From Sanguinoderma infundibulare (Eukaryota > Basidiomycota > Agaricomycetes > Polyporales > Polyporaceae), in NCBI GenBank assembly GCA_032821775.1, contig JAVLRN010000012.1, positions 2,356,001 through 2,420,000 of the forward strand: a stretch of DNA of 64,000 nt, in the 5' to 3' direction. The translations under genes and the position numbers were made by a program. A model generated the notes under the pieces. That model was not told where the DNA came from. It saw only the letters and a program-made list of their open reading frames with translations, and made no database searches. Position 1 is the first letter of the stretch; every line of letters begins with the position of its first letter. Below, piece by piece: positions 40,691 through 52,338 of the stretch.

Positions 40691-42974
40691 ATGCGATCCC
40701 TGCTACAAGCTCCCTGGCCTCCGCTGGAGCTGGTTCTAGCTGGATTGGCGTTGGTACTGCGCGATTCTCCTAATCCTGACGTGAGTTCCACTGAGTCAAT
40801 TTCATCCAGATCGCACACCAGTTATTCAAGAGATTCGAAGTCTTCTCGCTGCTATTCCATGCATCCCTCCTCCTAGTTCCACCCGCAATCGTTGCCATCC
40901 ATGCGATGTACACGCCTCTCGAATGGTCCGCAGGCTACACTTTCGCGTACTGCTACGCGATGTATCTGGGCACTCTCTCTGTGTCGGTCATCGTCTATCG
41001 ACTGTCGCCCATCCATCCTCTTTATCGGTACCCAGGTCCGATGTTGTGCCGGACGTCAATCTTCTGGCATGCCATCCAAACGACTACGGGCCAGCAAATG
41101 AGGTACCTCAAGACCCTGCACGAGACGCACGGCGACGTTGTTCGGATAGGTGCGCTACTAGTATTTCCGTCGTAGGGCTACTGCTCAGAGTGTACCATCC
41201 AACTGAGGCTCACGTTGCTCGTACTAGGTCCCAATCACGTCTCGATAAGAGACCCGTCGCTCATGCGAACGCTGTTGGGTGCTCCGGGCGTCCCGAAAGG
41301 TTCCTGTATGTCGTCCTGCTTCCTCGCCGTGTGCGTCTCCTCAAGCTAGATGGCTGACTATGGCATGTTGCTAAGTCTACAAGGCGACCACATTATCAGA
41401 CGTGAAAGTCTCTTTGGTTGGAATCCAAGATATCGAGGAGCACGCTCGTCGCCGCCGCCCGTGGAGTCGGGGGCTCGCTCCTACCGCACTCAGACATTAT
41501 GAACATACCATGGCAACGCGAGTGTTGCAGCTCGTAACCAGGCTTGAAGAGCAGCAGGGGCCGGTCGCGATAGGGGAATGGTTCAACTACCTCGCGTAAG
41601 TACAGAATGCTGAGCGACCGTCCTGTTCGTCGTTGTGCTGACGTCTCTTCTGGGAAGCTACGACTTCATGTCTGACATGGCGTGTGTTTGCTCCTTCTGC
41701 CGTATGCTTTGCCTCCATTGTGCTGATCGTGGTCGCCTCTGGGTAGATTCGGCGGTGGTTCCGAGCTTATGCAGGAAGGGGACAAGAACAATGTATGGAG
41801 TCTACTTGAGAAAGGCATGGTGTGAGCACAAAGTCTCTTCCGTGATGTATGTTTACCCTTACTGAAACCGGCTTCCAGCATAGCGCTCTTCCTCGGCCAT
41901 GTCCCTTGGCTTGGGATATACCTTGGGCGCATCCCAGGTGCCGGCGGCCCGCTGAACAAACTCATCGTGCACTCTCGAAGGGAAGCGATGAAGCGTCTTG
42001 CGCGAGGGTCGAGCACCTGCGACCTGTTCTACTATCTAGTACGTATGTCAACCATCAATCTATTTGATTTCTCATCGGTTCTACCCGGATGCTCGCAGAA
42101 CAACGAGGATCTTCCGAGTAAAGCGCCACCTCCTACCTCCCAGCTGGTCGACGATGGCATACTCGTCATCATTGGCGGAGCTGACACGACGTCGAGCGCG
42201 CTGACGAGCATCGTTAGCTGTCTCCTTGCGCACCGCACTGCGTACGCGGCACTTCAGGACGAGGTCGACCGCTTCTATCCCGAAGGCGAGGATGCCTGTA
42301 GCACCAAGCATCATCGCTACATGCATTACCTGACCGCGGTAATGTACGCAACGTGCCTCTTCTCGTGCAGTATGCACTCGCTGATGTGTGCTCAAAGAAA
42401 CGAGACTTTGCGCCTGTTCCCGCCTGTCCCAACCAACGGCGCGCGGCATGTGCCGCATAGCTCCGACCCCGTTGTGGTTGGTTCTATGTACGCGCCTCCC
42501 CTTCGAGTTCGGGGCCTCGTGGCGCTTCACATGACCTGACGCGGACTTGTCTTCGGCAGGGTGCTCCCACCAGGAACGATCATTCACATCCCTCCGTACG
42601 TCCTCCATCGCGACCCGCGCAATTTTGTCTTCCCAGACACCTTCTGGCCCGAACGCTGGCTCGTCGCGTCCGGACTCCTCTCTTTGCAGAGCGCGATGAT
42701 GCGACTGCCGGCCGACCTCGGACTCTCCCCGGATGACAGCGTCCAGTTCGTGCACAACGATGCAGCCTTCATCCCGTTCTATCATGGGCCGATGAATTGC
42801 GTCGGAAAGGGGCTGGCGATGCAGCAGATGCGGATGGTGGTGTGCGCGCTCGTGCACAAGTTCCGATTCCGGTTGAAGGACGGGCGGGACCCGAGGGCGT
42901 ACGAGGAGGCGTTTAGGGACTACCTGGTCGCGAATCGGCCGGAGCTCCCGGTCTTGCTCGAAGCGAGGTGGTGA
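40691..42974 (+). CDS. cytochrome P450 monooxygenase
   Basis: Multi-exon gene. Exon 1 starts MRSLLQAPWPPLELVLAGLA. A hydrophobic N-terminal anchor continues through FKRFEVFSLLFHASLLLVPP. The Pro-rich hinge RLSPIHPLYRYPGP, the early GDVVRIGPNHVSIRD and DFMSDMAFGGGSELM follow. The I-helix oxygen-activation motif is GGADTTSSALTS, the ExxR is in NETLRLFPPVPTNG, the PERF-type segment is FWPERWL, and the haem-binding loop is PFYHGPMNCVGKG with the cysteine ligand. Introns are short with GT-AG borders and all exons stay in frame, so the gene looks functional. It resembles the large basidiomycete-specific CYP clades (CYP5150/CYP67-like by feel); the substrate cannot be inferred. Confidence 0.9.
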
Positions 42975-43558
42975 ACCTTGTTGGATTTTGCAACATCTAT
43001 GCCCATCACTGTTGACTTACGTTTCTGTTCACGGCGGTGACTGTGATTGGCATAGACCTCTCCATGTCGCATTGGAGACCGAGGACTGTATATAATTGTG
43101 TCGATCGTTTAGGACGATGCGAGTCTCCAGTCCTTCGTATGACACGATGCCTACAGGTAACTTGCGGGATACGTTCCTGGGGGCTGCAAACATGCCCGCT
43201 TTCCGCGGGCGTTTGAGCTTTGGGCGCAGTGATTCCATGGCAACCGCGAACGGCGCCGCTAACCGGAAACCATGATATGTACTCGCAGGTAAGTACCGCT
43301 TTACATCATGACCAATTCGCGGATAAAACCGAGGCGGGTCTCTTCTGACTTGTTTCCACTGCACTGCAAAACGCGTTGATAGGAAACACTGCGCGGCGCG
43401 GAGTGCTGCATGCAGCCATCCGGCGCGACTCCCCTTGCACATGATGCAGTGAATACTGCGATCATTCGTGATGTGCTGCGAAACATATAACAAAGTAGAT
43501 ACCGACTGGGACCGATTCAATCGTGCATGTTCCTCCATCCCCAATTGCCACGTTATAC
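42975..43558. other. intergenic
   Basis: No gene seen between the P450 stop and the DUF6533 gene start. Confidence 0.5.
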
Positions 43559-45381
43559 ATGTCCCAAGCTTCCAGGTAAGTCACATCCGTCCGCAATCTA
43601 CCGGGCGAAGGTGTCGTATCGAATGTTCTGATTGATATCTACTACCAGTGACATTGGTGCTGTTTTGGATCAGGCGGTGTATGCTAATGTGGTGGTGCCC
43701 ACTGTTTACACCTTCTTGGCAAGCGCGGGTGCGTCTTCCGCTCAGCCCTGATCGTCTATGCTGAACGAGAAGAACGCTCATATGTACTGCAGCTGTCATG
43801 TTCTACGATTACCTCATCACGCTCGACACTGAAGTCGATATTGTTTGGAGGTCCCCACACAGCATGGCCTCGTTGTTCTATGGCCTGATACGCTACGGAT
43901 TCCTCCTGGACCAAATTATCCAGATGCTGTTCGGCGAACGCCTCCCTGGGGGAGAAGGATCCTTCTCTCTAACTGACCGCCGGTACGTCCAACTCACCAT
44001 CAGAACCGTGATCAGTCTAAGCGGTTTCCACTCGCAGCTGTCAGACGTACTATGACCTCGCTGCGGCACTTAACATTTTCAACTTCATGCTCGTGTCCGG
44101 TGAGCTGCTTCCATATCGTTGGAGCCCTCCCTCCCTTGCCTGACGGTGTCGTGATCGGCAGCTTGCGTTGCGATGCGTTTGTACGCGGTGTGGAATCGGA
44201 ATTGGTACATCGCAGTGGTGATGTTCGTTTTAGGGCTTTCATCTCCATCTGTCATCCTTCCGGTGCGTCATTGCTCATGACCACACAAACTCTATTAATA
44301 TCTCATTCTTGCTGCAGACTGCCATCATGTTGAAGTACAAGATGGTAGCTTCAGACCCACCCACTATCGGCTGCACTGTCGTCGGTACTGACACGGAGTT
44401 GGAGTTTATGTGCGTCATTCATCTTGTTCTTCTTTCTCTGCCTTCGAGTCTTCGTAGCTTACCCGTTCTCCTCGCTTGGATTTGTCCGCAAGCGGCATAA
44501 TATGTCAGTCTCAGCATCTCGAGTCGCGCGTGCGACTACCTCAGTGCGCTCATCCAGAGAAACAGTGCCTCTCGCGTGCTCCGTGGTCAACATTGTGTAT
44601 GAGTTGCTTTGCATCGGATTGACTGCATGGAAGACGTTCTGGATATACCGCCTGCAGCGTAGGTCCAGCGTGCGGACCACTTTGACAGCATGTCTGCTTC
44701 GTGATGGTGAGCACAAGTCAAGGCTCTTGAAGACTCTTCGACCATGGTTGCTCATACGTCGCGCGTCAGGTGCCTTGTACTTTGTGTATGTCAATTCGTA
44801 CGCGACTCAAGCGATTTACACGGCTGACCCGTTATCCCAGCGTCATGCTCGTCATCGGTATCATGAACATCACAATCGGTGGGGTACGCAGTCCAGCGTC
44901 ACTATATTACTGCAGAATATGCTGACCTCGGCTCATGGCAGTTGTCGACAAAATATCCTGTAAGCACGCGTTTCCACAAACCGGCGGCCCCGTCCTCACG
45001 TTTGTCACCCAGTTGCCCGATCTGCAAGTGAACGCGACCTTCGGTCGAAGGCGAGTCCCATGGCACTCGCTTACTTCTGATTTGATGCTATTTGACATGG
45101 GTACGGTGACCCCCCGCAGTCTGGTACCCATCCTCACATGTCGCTTCATCGCGCACCTCCGTCAAATTGCCAAACCCGACGACGACGGCTTGCCCAGATC
45201 TTCGGATGTCAAGTTTACGACCACGCCGGGATACTCAATTCATGACGCGATCAGCCCCCCGCGGATCGTCGCCACTAATACTGTCCGGGAGACGCACAAC
45301 AACAGCTGCTATGGGGAGCGATCATCTTCAGGGTACTCGTCTGCCTCTGCGCCTAGAAATCACATTAGGACAGGAGCATGA
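43559..45381 (+). CDS. DUF6533 domain multi-pass membrane protein
   Basis: A tiny first exon (MSQAS) is followed by IGAVLDQAVYANVVVPTVYT and the DUF6533 signature MFYDYLITLDTEVDIVWRSP. Further exons encode helices such as LRLYAVWNRNWYIAVVMFVL, IVYELLCIGLTAWKTFWIYR and VMLVIGIMNITIG. The polar tail runs LTCRFIAHLRQIAKPDDDG and ends NHIRTGA. About seven helices in total, typical of this basidiomycete-expanded family whose members resemble receptors; function unknown. Some exon borders in the middle are uncertain, but coding-like helices are present throughout without an obligatory stop. Confidence 0.75.
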
Positions 45382-46037
45382 GCTCCGGCGGGACATTTTC
45401 GAACAACGTGCGAGTTGGCAGCGAGACTGGCATTTGGATTATCATTATTATCAGTTGACTTCCCGCGGACTTTGCATCACGATAGAGGTCATGCGACACT
45501 TATAAGCTTATGAACTGAGTCCCTCGTTTCACTTCAGCACGAAGTACTCAAAATGTTCACCAGAATAGAGGACGTGAAACTCGCCGAGAAAGCGCCAGTT
45601 CTACTTTCTCCTTGGCTTTTTCGTCCTTTCGCAGCGACATGCCAAGTTCGTGACAATTTAGACGTCGGCCGAAAACAAAACAATATGGAGAACGGGAGCG
45701 CATTACACTGGCTGGGAGTCGGACCCACTCTGCTCACTTGGAATGCTAATTATGGGAGGCAAGCATGATACCCTTTCGCCATCAGTGTTCCATTGCATAC
45801 AGCGTGTGGCAGCCAACAAGGTTCATGCAAAAGGTGGGCTATGAAGTACAATGGTGGTCGACAGATAAAGATGACAGGGAGTAATGCGCATTTCATTGGC
45901 CAGACAAAGCAGAGAAGGGTGAATCCTAATACATGACGCTGCCTATATATCCTATTGAAGAGTGGTTTTGAACTCATCAGCGTCTTGTACAACGCACATT
46001 GTAAAATGTTCGAAACTCACCACCGCGCATACCCAGA
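45382..46037. other. intergenic
   Basis: Convergent 3' ends of the DUF6533 (+) and DUF5648 (-) genes. No gene seen. Confidence 0.5.
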
Positions 46038-46649
46038 CTACTGCGGGTTCACGTACGCCTGGACGCCTATGTACGTATACCCGAGCTGGTCCACAAAGTC
46101 GTACACCTCCGCCTCGTCCGTCGTGAAGAAGTTGTCCTCGACGTCGGTGTTGGACAGCCGGTACAGGGGCACCGTCCCGCACTCCCCGTCGGCGTACACG
46201 TACCCGGCCACGCCCTGGCTCACGTAGTCCCCACGGCTCAGGACTTCGTCCCGGTTCGTCGCGTTCGCGGTGTAGTAGTGGTCCGTGTGCTTCGCGCTGT
46301 AGAGGCGGAAGAGCGGCACCGCCGTTGGAGCCTGGGTGTCGGAGGGGAGGATCTGGGCTGCGACGCCTTGGGACGTGTACCCGCTGGCGGTGAAGATCGC
46401 CATCTCGGTCGCGTTGGTGGTGTAGAAGTGGTCTGTCGCCGCCTGGCCCCATGCGCGGAGGAAGGGGACTGTGGGGTAACCACAGGTCGGCACCGTTTTA
46501 GGCTAGGAGAGACGACCATTGGATCAGACGTCGAGGACGCAGAAGTAGGATGTATTCCCGCTCACCTGTGCCGAGGAGCCGCTCGTAGGCGTAGCGGTGA
46601 CTTGCAGGTAGAAGGCAGAAAGTACGGTGGCCGCGATGGACAACTTCAT
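46038..46649 (-). CDS. secreted DUF5648 repeat protein
   Basis: Two exons (46649-46566, 46502-46038) with a 63-bp GT-AG intron give 182 residues. Residues 1-20 (MKLSIAATVLSAFYLQVTAT) form a secretion signal. The mature part has three repeats of the DUF5648 pattern: HFYTTN...GYTSQGVAAQI, HYYTAN...GDYVSQGVAGYVY and NFFTTD...LGYTYIGVQAYV, each preceded by a PLFRL(Y/S)-type strand. This is a beta-rich repeat often attached to fungal extracellular hydrolases or found alone, as here. Function unknown; carbohydrate binding is a reasonable inference. The gene is intact. Confidence 0.85.
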
Positions 46650-47261
46650 GTTTGCGATGGTTGATTTGTACGCTACGAGGAGGAGAACACTGTGAAGATC
46701 TTGTAGAATATGTCACGGAACATGGCGGCTTTTATATCGCGTCGAGGCATTGGATCCGACGAGGTCGACTCAGCGTACTAATGGACAAATGCAACTGCAA
46801 TCCCATCAAACACTGAAAATTCCATGATGTTCAAGGGAAGCTTAACGGCGCCCCAGCATCGAAAAAGTCCCGGATACGTTTCATGAGCATGCCGGACGGC
46901 TGAATGTTGCTGACAAACGCTCCGGCGGGATGTAGTAACGTTGGTCCCTGGATTCCAACTTGCGGAAATGTCCCGATCAGACGATACACAGACTGATGCA
47001 AATGTGATCATATACCTCTTCCCCGCAAGCAGTCGTAAAAATCCCCTCGCTCAACGGATCTGAATCCGGGATGAGAGACAAGAGCGCTTCGTGGACACTC
47101 GCACCGGTCCAGCGGCGTTGACGCATCGATAGACCTCACTTAGTACAGTGCGTGATTCCGCGTTTGTCGGAATTGGATTGCGCTGGTAAAATCGTCAGTG
47201 TCATTCGCGGGATGCTGATGGATACGCAATGTGCACGAACCGATGACTGGTCCAAACGACC
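46650..47261. other. intergenic
   Basis: Upstream of the DUF5648 gene and downstream of the F-box gene. No gene seen. Confidence 0.5.
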
Positions 47262-49049
47262 TCATTCAATCCCAGTGTCCGCATGACCATGCGCGGCCGC
47301 CCAATTCCGCTCCTGCTTCCTCACCGTCGCGAACGAAGAAACGAGATCCGACACCAACTCCCACCGATCCCGATGCTCTACCTCCCTCCGTCGTCGCAAC
47401 TGCTCCTCCTCATCCGCGTCGTCGTCTTCCCAGTCGTCGCTCTCCAACGCCCACGCGCTCCTGATGACGACCAGTTTCGGGAAGATGGCAGACAGGTCCG
47501 CAGCGACGGAGAACGGGTCGGCGACCTTCGACCATCCGACCTTGAATATCCGGAGATGGGAGAGGGTCGCACCGCTCGTCGGGCGACCAGGGGGCAGCCG
47601 CGAGTCCGCATTGAAGGCGACCCCGAGGCGGCGCAGCGAAGGACAATGTCGAGCGAACCCTATCAAGCCGAAGACGGTGGCCTGGGGAACGAGATCGGCA
47701 CTCTTCCTGCCATTCGCGCCGACGCCCAACTCGAGCTTGCGTAGACTGGGCCATTTGGCAGCCAAAGTCCAAAGAAATGTGTCGTCGATCGCGAACGGGT
47801 GGCAGATGTCAATTTCAAGGCGGGCGATGTTCGGAAGGTGGAGGAGGGGGTACAGAATCCCTTTGGTTATAGGAGAGGATGGCGGATCTCGGAGCTCCTC
47901 GAGGTAGAGCAGAACTTCCTTGACCGAGTTCTTTGAACTGTGGTTGGTCAATGCAGCGATGAAGTCGGTAACGTCCTCCAGAGAGGGGTGGTCCAAACCG
48001 GCTTTTGAATTGGCTTCAATGTAGGAGAGGTGCGGTGAGCTGATGACGCGAAGCGCTGCTGTGCAAATCGCGAAGTCGCAATGATAGCGTAGGTGGACGT
48101 GGCGCAGGTTTGGAAAGAACGTGATGTTTTCTACGATCGTTGGAAAAGCACCGAAGTCGGATTTTCGGGTATCCATCGACAGCGTCGCCGCAAGGACCTC
48201 CAGAGACGACAAGGTAGAGAGGTAGAGAAACCCCGAGAAAGGAAGAGGGAGGCTGCCGTCAATGCGAATTGTCCTCAAGAGGGAGAGATGCGGAAAGGAG
48301 TATGGCATTACGGAAAAGGGCAAAGGGCAGCGGGGCGGGACATGCAAGATGAGATCACGAAGCGACGGCGACCGTTGTTGGAGAAAACGAAGCATCTGCG
48401 CATAGTTGTCCTCTTCGAACTCGGAAATGTTATTACAGGAGTGGTGGAATACGTCGAGCTTCGGGCCAAATAAGACGGGGAGCGAACGGTGTTGGTCGCA
48501 TTCTCTAGTAGAAAAGGGTTTTAGGACCTTCAATTCTGGTAGCAGAGAACCGTGCGGGAAAAGGGGATCAAGGCCGTCGATGACCGTTGAATCCGCGTGA
48601 TACTTGCGAGCAGCCAATAGAAATGGGAAGGGATCGTCGGTGGCCATTATCCGTCTAACTCTGTGGGAATAGTGGTGTAGACGGACAAGGTCGGCCTTTT
48701 GCAAAGGGCGCACTAGCGACTTTGCGGGACATTCGTTCAAAAATGGGAATGAAAGATGTGAGTAGTCACTTACTACAACCGTTCTCTGACCTAGAGGTAG
48801 GTTACTAGGGTCTTGCTTTTCCACCCAGGCATCGTGCGGCAACGTGAAAACCAGTGGGGCGAGGTTTGGGATGGTGTTCCAGATTGCGTCGACTGCGGGT
48901 TCGTGGAGCCGTCGACAGGTGCGCGCAAGTGATGAGACACTGTGCGGCCCAGGCTCCCAGCCGCTATCCGCGTGATAGGTCGGAATTATGAGAACTTGAC
49001 ATATGTTGTAAAGCAGGTCGTAAGGCAGGGATAGCAAGCTCAGAGCCAT
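47262..49049 (-). CDS. F-box protein with LRR-like region
   Basis: Intronless frame of 595 residues from the Met of MALSLLSLPYDLLYNICQVL; the frame stays open 27 codons further upstream. The first 75 residues form an F-box-like domain (LPYDLLYNI...SVSSLARTCRRLHEPAVDAIW). The rest is an irregular series of leucine-rich strands (LRDLILHVPPRCPLP, FPNLRHVHLRYHCDFAI, LPNIARLEIDICHP, WPSLRKLELGV), ending in an acidic insert (DDWEDDDADEEEQL). This layout is very common in basidiomycetes, where such proteins are candidate substrate receptors of SCF ubiquitin ligases. The substrate is unknown. Confidence 0.85.
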   Translation of the reverse strand: MALSLLSLPYDLLYNICQVLIIPTYHADSGWEPGPHSVSSLARTCRRLHEPAVDAIWNTIPNLAPLVFTLPHDAWVEKQDPSNLPLGQRTVVVSDYSHLSFPFLNECPAKSLVRPLQKADLVRLHHYSHRVRRIMATDDPFPFLLAARKYHADSTVIDGLDPLFPHGSLLPELKVLKPFSTRECDQHRSLPVLFGPKLDVFHHSCNNISEFEEDNYAQMLRFLQQRSPSLRDLILHVPPRCPLPFSVMPYSFPHLSLLRTIRIDGSLPLPFSGFLYLSTLSSLEVLAATLSMDTRKSDFGAFPTIVENITFFPNLRHVHLRYHCDFAICTAALRVISSPHLSYIEANSKAGLDHPSLEDVTDFIAALTNHSSKNSVKEVLLYLEELRDPPSSPITKGILYPLLHLPNIARLEIDICHPFAIDDTFLWTLAAKWPSLRKLELGVGANGRKSADLVPQATVFGLIGFARHCPSLRRLGVAFNADSRLPPGRPTSGATLSHLRIFKVGWSKVADPFSVAADLSAIFPKLVVIRSAWALESDDWEDDDADEEEQLRRRREVEHRDRWELVSDLVSSFATVRKQERNWAAAHGHADTGIE

Positions 49050-49893
49050 GGCAGGCAACGTAGACGGTAGAAGAAGAAGAGACTCGAGGCAGACAAGCGC
49101 CAGGCTTGGCTCCAATCGGGGCATCGCCACAACTACCGCGCTGGCGTGGCACCGGGGCCATGGCCATTTTCCACTTTCCTCTCTCCTCTCTCATCCTTCA
49201 AATTAGACGTCGGAGACATGAGTTAGTGTCCCACTCCGATGGACACAATTTACAGGATATGGATGTGGACGTCGGAATCATTCACATGCATAGAGGCTAC
49301 TCAGTGAGTACTTGCTGTGATCTTCGTTACACGTGCTGAGATGTCTGCAGCACGGCGATAGTAGTACATTTTCGAACCACTATTGACACCATCGCGACGT
49401 CTATGCACTACATATAATATCATGTCTCTACGACAGGAAAAGGAATCAAGACCTCCTCTTGAACTGTCGAAACTTCGCCCCATGGAACATACCCCCTTTT
49501 AGTACCCACGGTCTTCGCTTTTTGTCCAACTGGATGCCTCACTCGCCAGTGAAGTTCTGACCGGCAACAATCAGTATGTACTCTGCGCATGCTCTATTTA
49601 TCAAGTGCGGTTTTGACGTTGCCACAGCTGAGGCTTGAAGTTGCATGTGTTACGACCACCTAGACTCCACGTTGCGCTCCGTGTCCATCACGTCTTCTCG
49701 TTCCCGGCTGAATACGCCGCCGGTCTGTCGGAAGAGATACATCCACCCTGCTGATTCCTTTTTTCACGATACGGATTGCAAGAGAATGCTCGTGGGACCT
49801 GGAGCCGGCTCTCTGAAGGACGGTACAGGTGCGTTATAAACTGCTCCCCTTCCCAGTCGAGGGGAATTCGACATCCCCGTCCCCCATCTCGAG
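49050..49893. other. intergenic
   Basis: Between the divergent F-box (-) and split chitinase (+) genes. No convincing coding sequence. The chitinase promoter is expected here. Confidence 0.5.
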
Positions 49894-51149
49894 ATGTTCT
49901 CTCATGAATACAGCATATCGCTCATTCTGCATGCTGCGTTATTCACGCTCAGCATTTACGCCGGTGCAGCCCGAGCTGCCAGCGACTTTAACATGGAACG
50001 ATCAACCAATGTACGTTCGCATATCCCCGCTGCATATTCTCCCATCTTACTGAAACGTCCATTATAGCTGGCAGTGTGAGTCTCGGCATATAAACACCCT
50101 TTACCATACTCCTGACATACCCCAGGTACTGGGGTCAGAATGACAACGAGCCGGGCTTGACGGACGTCTGCCAGGTGCGTCACGTCAAAGATGTGTTCTG
50201 CGATATACCTGCCAACCGCAATCGCTGTTGGGTAGAATGACTCCTACGACACGGTCATCCTCGCTTTCGTATCCGAATTTCCGACAGGCTCCGGATCGAT
50301 GCGGTATAATTTCGGTGTATGCTTCCCTCACCCGTCCACTCAAGCCTCTCCATTGCGTGCTCACAATCTCGCTCGCAGAATCAATGCGCCAACGATAACC
50401 TCGACGGCTGCGCTCAGCTCAAAGCCGGCGTGAAAGCCTGCCATTCTTCCGGAAAGATCGTCACAGTGTCTATCGGCGGCAGCGACAGCTCCGTCGTCCT
50501 GTCGTCCGATGCGGAGGCCGAGAAGTTTGGGCAGATGATATACCAGACGTTTCTTGGGGGAAACGGGACACACCGTCCCTTCGACGACGTGATCTTGGAT
50601 GGGTACGTCCCTTGCCAGGTTGTTCCACATACTCGGATTCACCGATGTGTTATCCAGTGTGGACCTCGATATCGAGCATGGGACGACTACGCACTTCCCG
50701 GCGTTCGTCAACGCTATGCGGGACCATGCGAAGGAAAACCGAGACAGCCGCAAGTACTATCTTACTGCCGCTCCGCAATGCATATTCCCGGACGAACACC
50801 TCGGATAGTGAGTAGTCGTTCATCTGCAGTTCACACTCGGACACTGATTTGCACGCCCCAGTGTCCTGAACCGTGTGTCGTTCGATGCGGTGTATGTTCA
50901 ATTTTGTGAGTGCCATCGACGTTTTATAGAGCATGCAAAACTGACGTCTCCACAGACAACAACGAGGATTTGTGCGGTCTCCGAGCCGTCTACACAGGCT
51001 TTTGCAAGTGCGCGGTTTATTATACCGACCGCACTTGCAAGTGCGCGGGAAGATCCGGAGGGGGCTGGGCGGTGATGGCGCGCGGGGTAGACAGGGGCAA
51101 CCGTCGCGCGATTGTCGGAGGTGCGCGATTGTCGGGTCGGGAAAGAAAA

Positions 51150-51235
51150 GACAACAGCAAAATCAGGGTTCGAACCCCCAGCAACACGAGCCATCTTGTT
51201 TTGAACAGTACTCCAATCCACTAGTCTATATACTC
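51150..51235 (-). ncRNA. tRNA-like Pol III module, outward facing
   Basis: On the minus strand a B-box GGGTTCGAACCCC (51166-51178) lies about 45 nt after an A-box-like TAGTGGATTGG (51213-51223), with TTTTC beyond. The spacing suits a tRNA-derived promoter. A full cloverleaf was not established. Confidence 0.45.
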
Positions 51236-51642
51236 CTTGGGAGTAATACTATCATTTGCCCTATGTAGTGCAACGACCCAGCATGAATCTCCGCCCAATG
51301 CCCAGATGGCGGCGCCCTGATGCAATTGCACACTCTGGAAAGTGTTGAATGAATTCTTTGTGCATATGTTCTCTATCAGATACCTTCCAGGGCTGAGCAC
51401 TGCCATGGACTTGCAAATATTGGGGTCATCTGCAAGTACGACCCCACTGGGACTTCACGCACTTCTGGAACACTCCCGGAGGACGCTTGCATCAGGGGCG
51501 AGACGCTTGGCATCAGGGCGAGGCGCCTCCATCAGATGGGCTGTCACTTGAATCAGGCGGCGCAGTCACTTGCATCAGCGCGGGCGCGAGCATCGGGGCT
51601 CTAAGTATGTGTTATATACATTGTCCTCCCCAACAGGTATAA

Positions 51643-51729
51643 GGAACTGGTGGTGTAATGGTAAAATGGGTTGTTAGTAAAGTGTTTGGTGGTTGTTGGT
51701 TCGTGTCTCGATGGTAGCATTTTTTTTTG
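51643..51729 (+). ncRNA. tRNA-like Pol III module, outward facing
   Basis: A-box-like TGGTGGTGTAATGG (51650-51663, close to the 5' part of Gly tRNA), a B-box-like GGTTCGTGTCTC (51697-51710) and a T9 terminator (51720-51728). Diverged from a functional tRNA; resembles a SINE head or tRNA pseudogene. Confidence 0.45.
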
Positions 51730-52338
51730 TGAAAATTAATCAATTACCATTGTATCCGAAAAGATGTACAAGATGCGCTTATAGCAGGGCTATAAATACA
51801 AACTAGAGGAGGGGCCGGAGGAGAGGGGATAGGAGAAGGGAGTGGACCGGGACCGGCGGGCCGCGCACTTGCAAGTGCGGTCGGTATAATAAACCGCGCA
51901 CTTGCAAAAGCGTGTGTAGACTCTACGGTCTCCAAGTTGCGAAGTACGGCTCAAAGACGTTCAACTTTAAGGCTTGGTGCGTTATATCCCCCGCCGCCTT
52001 TTCCGTGGATCACCGTGACCTGAAGTCGGCTGGCGTAGGAATGATTGGGCGTTAAACACGTCTCCGAACCACGACGTGAAGATTTACATCGGCGCTCCTG
52101 CATCTCCCCATGCCGGGGACTATTACGTGAACTCTGCGCAATTGGGAGAACTTATCCATGCCACACGGCACAATGCATCCCTCGGAGGTGTGATGCTGTG
52201 GGACGCGGGCAGCGCTCGGAGTACGTACAGTCGTCCGGCATGCTTGCATGGATGATAGATGATTAGAATGCTCATCTTTTCCTAGGCAATGACGACTATG
52301 ACAAGAAGATAAAGAAATTCCTCACAGACAACGACTAA

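Larger units (their letters stand above)
50986..51925. mobile_element. TIR transposon (about 940 bp) inside the GH18 gene, unknown class
   Basis: Terminal inverted repeats of about 60 bp (50988-51048 and 51861-51921). Each has GTCTACACA, a mismatch, then a perfect 51-bp arm starting GCTTTTGCAAGTGCGCGG and ending GCAAGTGCGCGG. The flanks CGGTCTCCGAG (50975-50985) and CGGTCTCCAAG (51926-51936) are a candidate 11-bp duplication with one mismatch, compatible with a Mutator-like element. The interior has no transposase but carries two tRNA-like modules and repeated CTTGCATCAGG words around 51487-51580. Confidence 0.8.
49894..52338 (+). pseudogene. GH18 chitinase disrupted by a TIR transposon
   Basis: An otherwise coherent GH18 class III chitinase gene. 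Signal peptide MFSHEYSISLILHAALFTLS, the 8-nt micro-exon CTGGCAGT, then YWGQNDNEPGLTDVCQ, YDTVILAFVSEF, GKIVTVSIGGSDSS and the full catalytic motif DGVDLDIE (after 50600). YYLTAAPQCIFPD and FDAVYVQF follow. After NNEDLCGL the gene is broken by a roughly 940-bp element (50986-51925). It resumes with YGLQVAKYGSKTFNFKAW, VKIYIGAPASPHAGDYY, GGVMLWDAGSA and a short last exon ending LTDND. No chitin-binding module. Splice sites of the remaining introns look good, so the insertion is probably the only damage. Confidence 0.85.
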
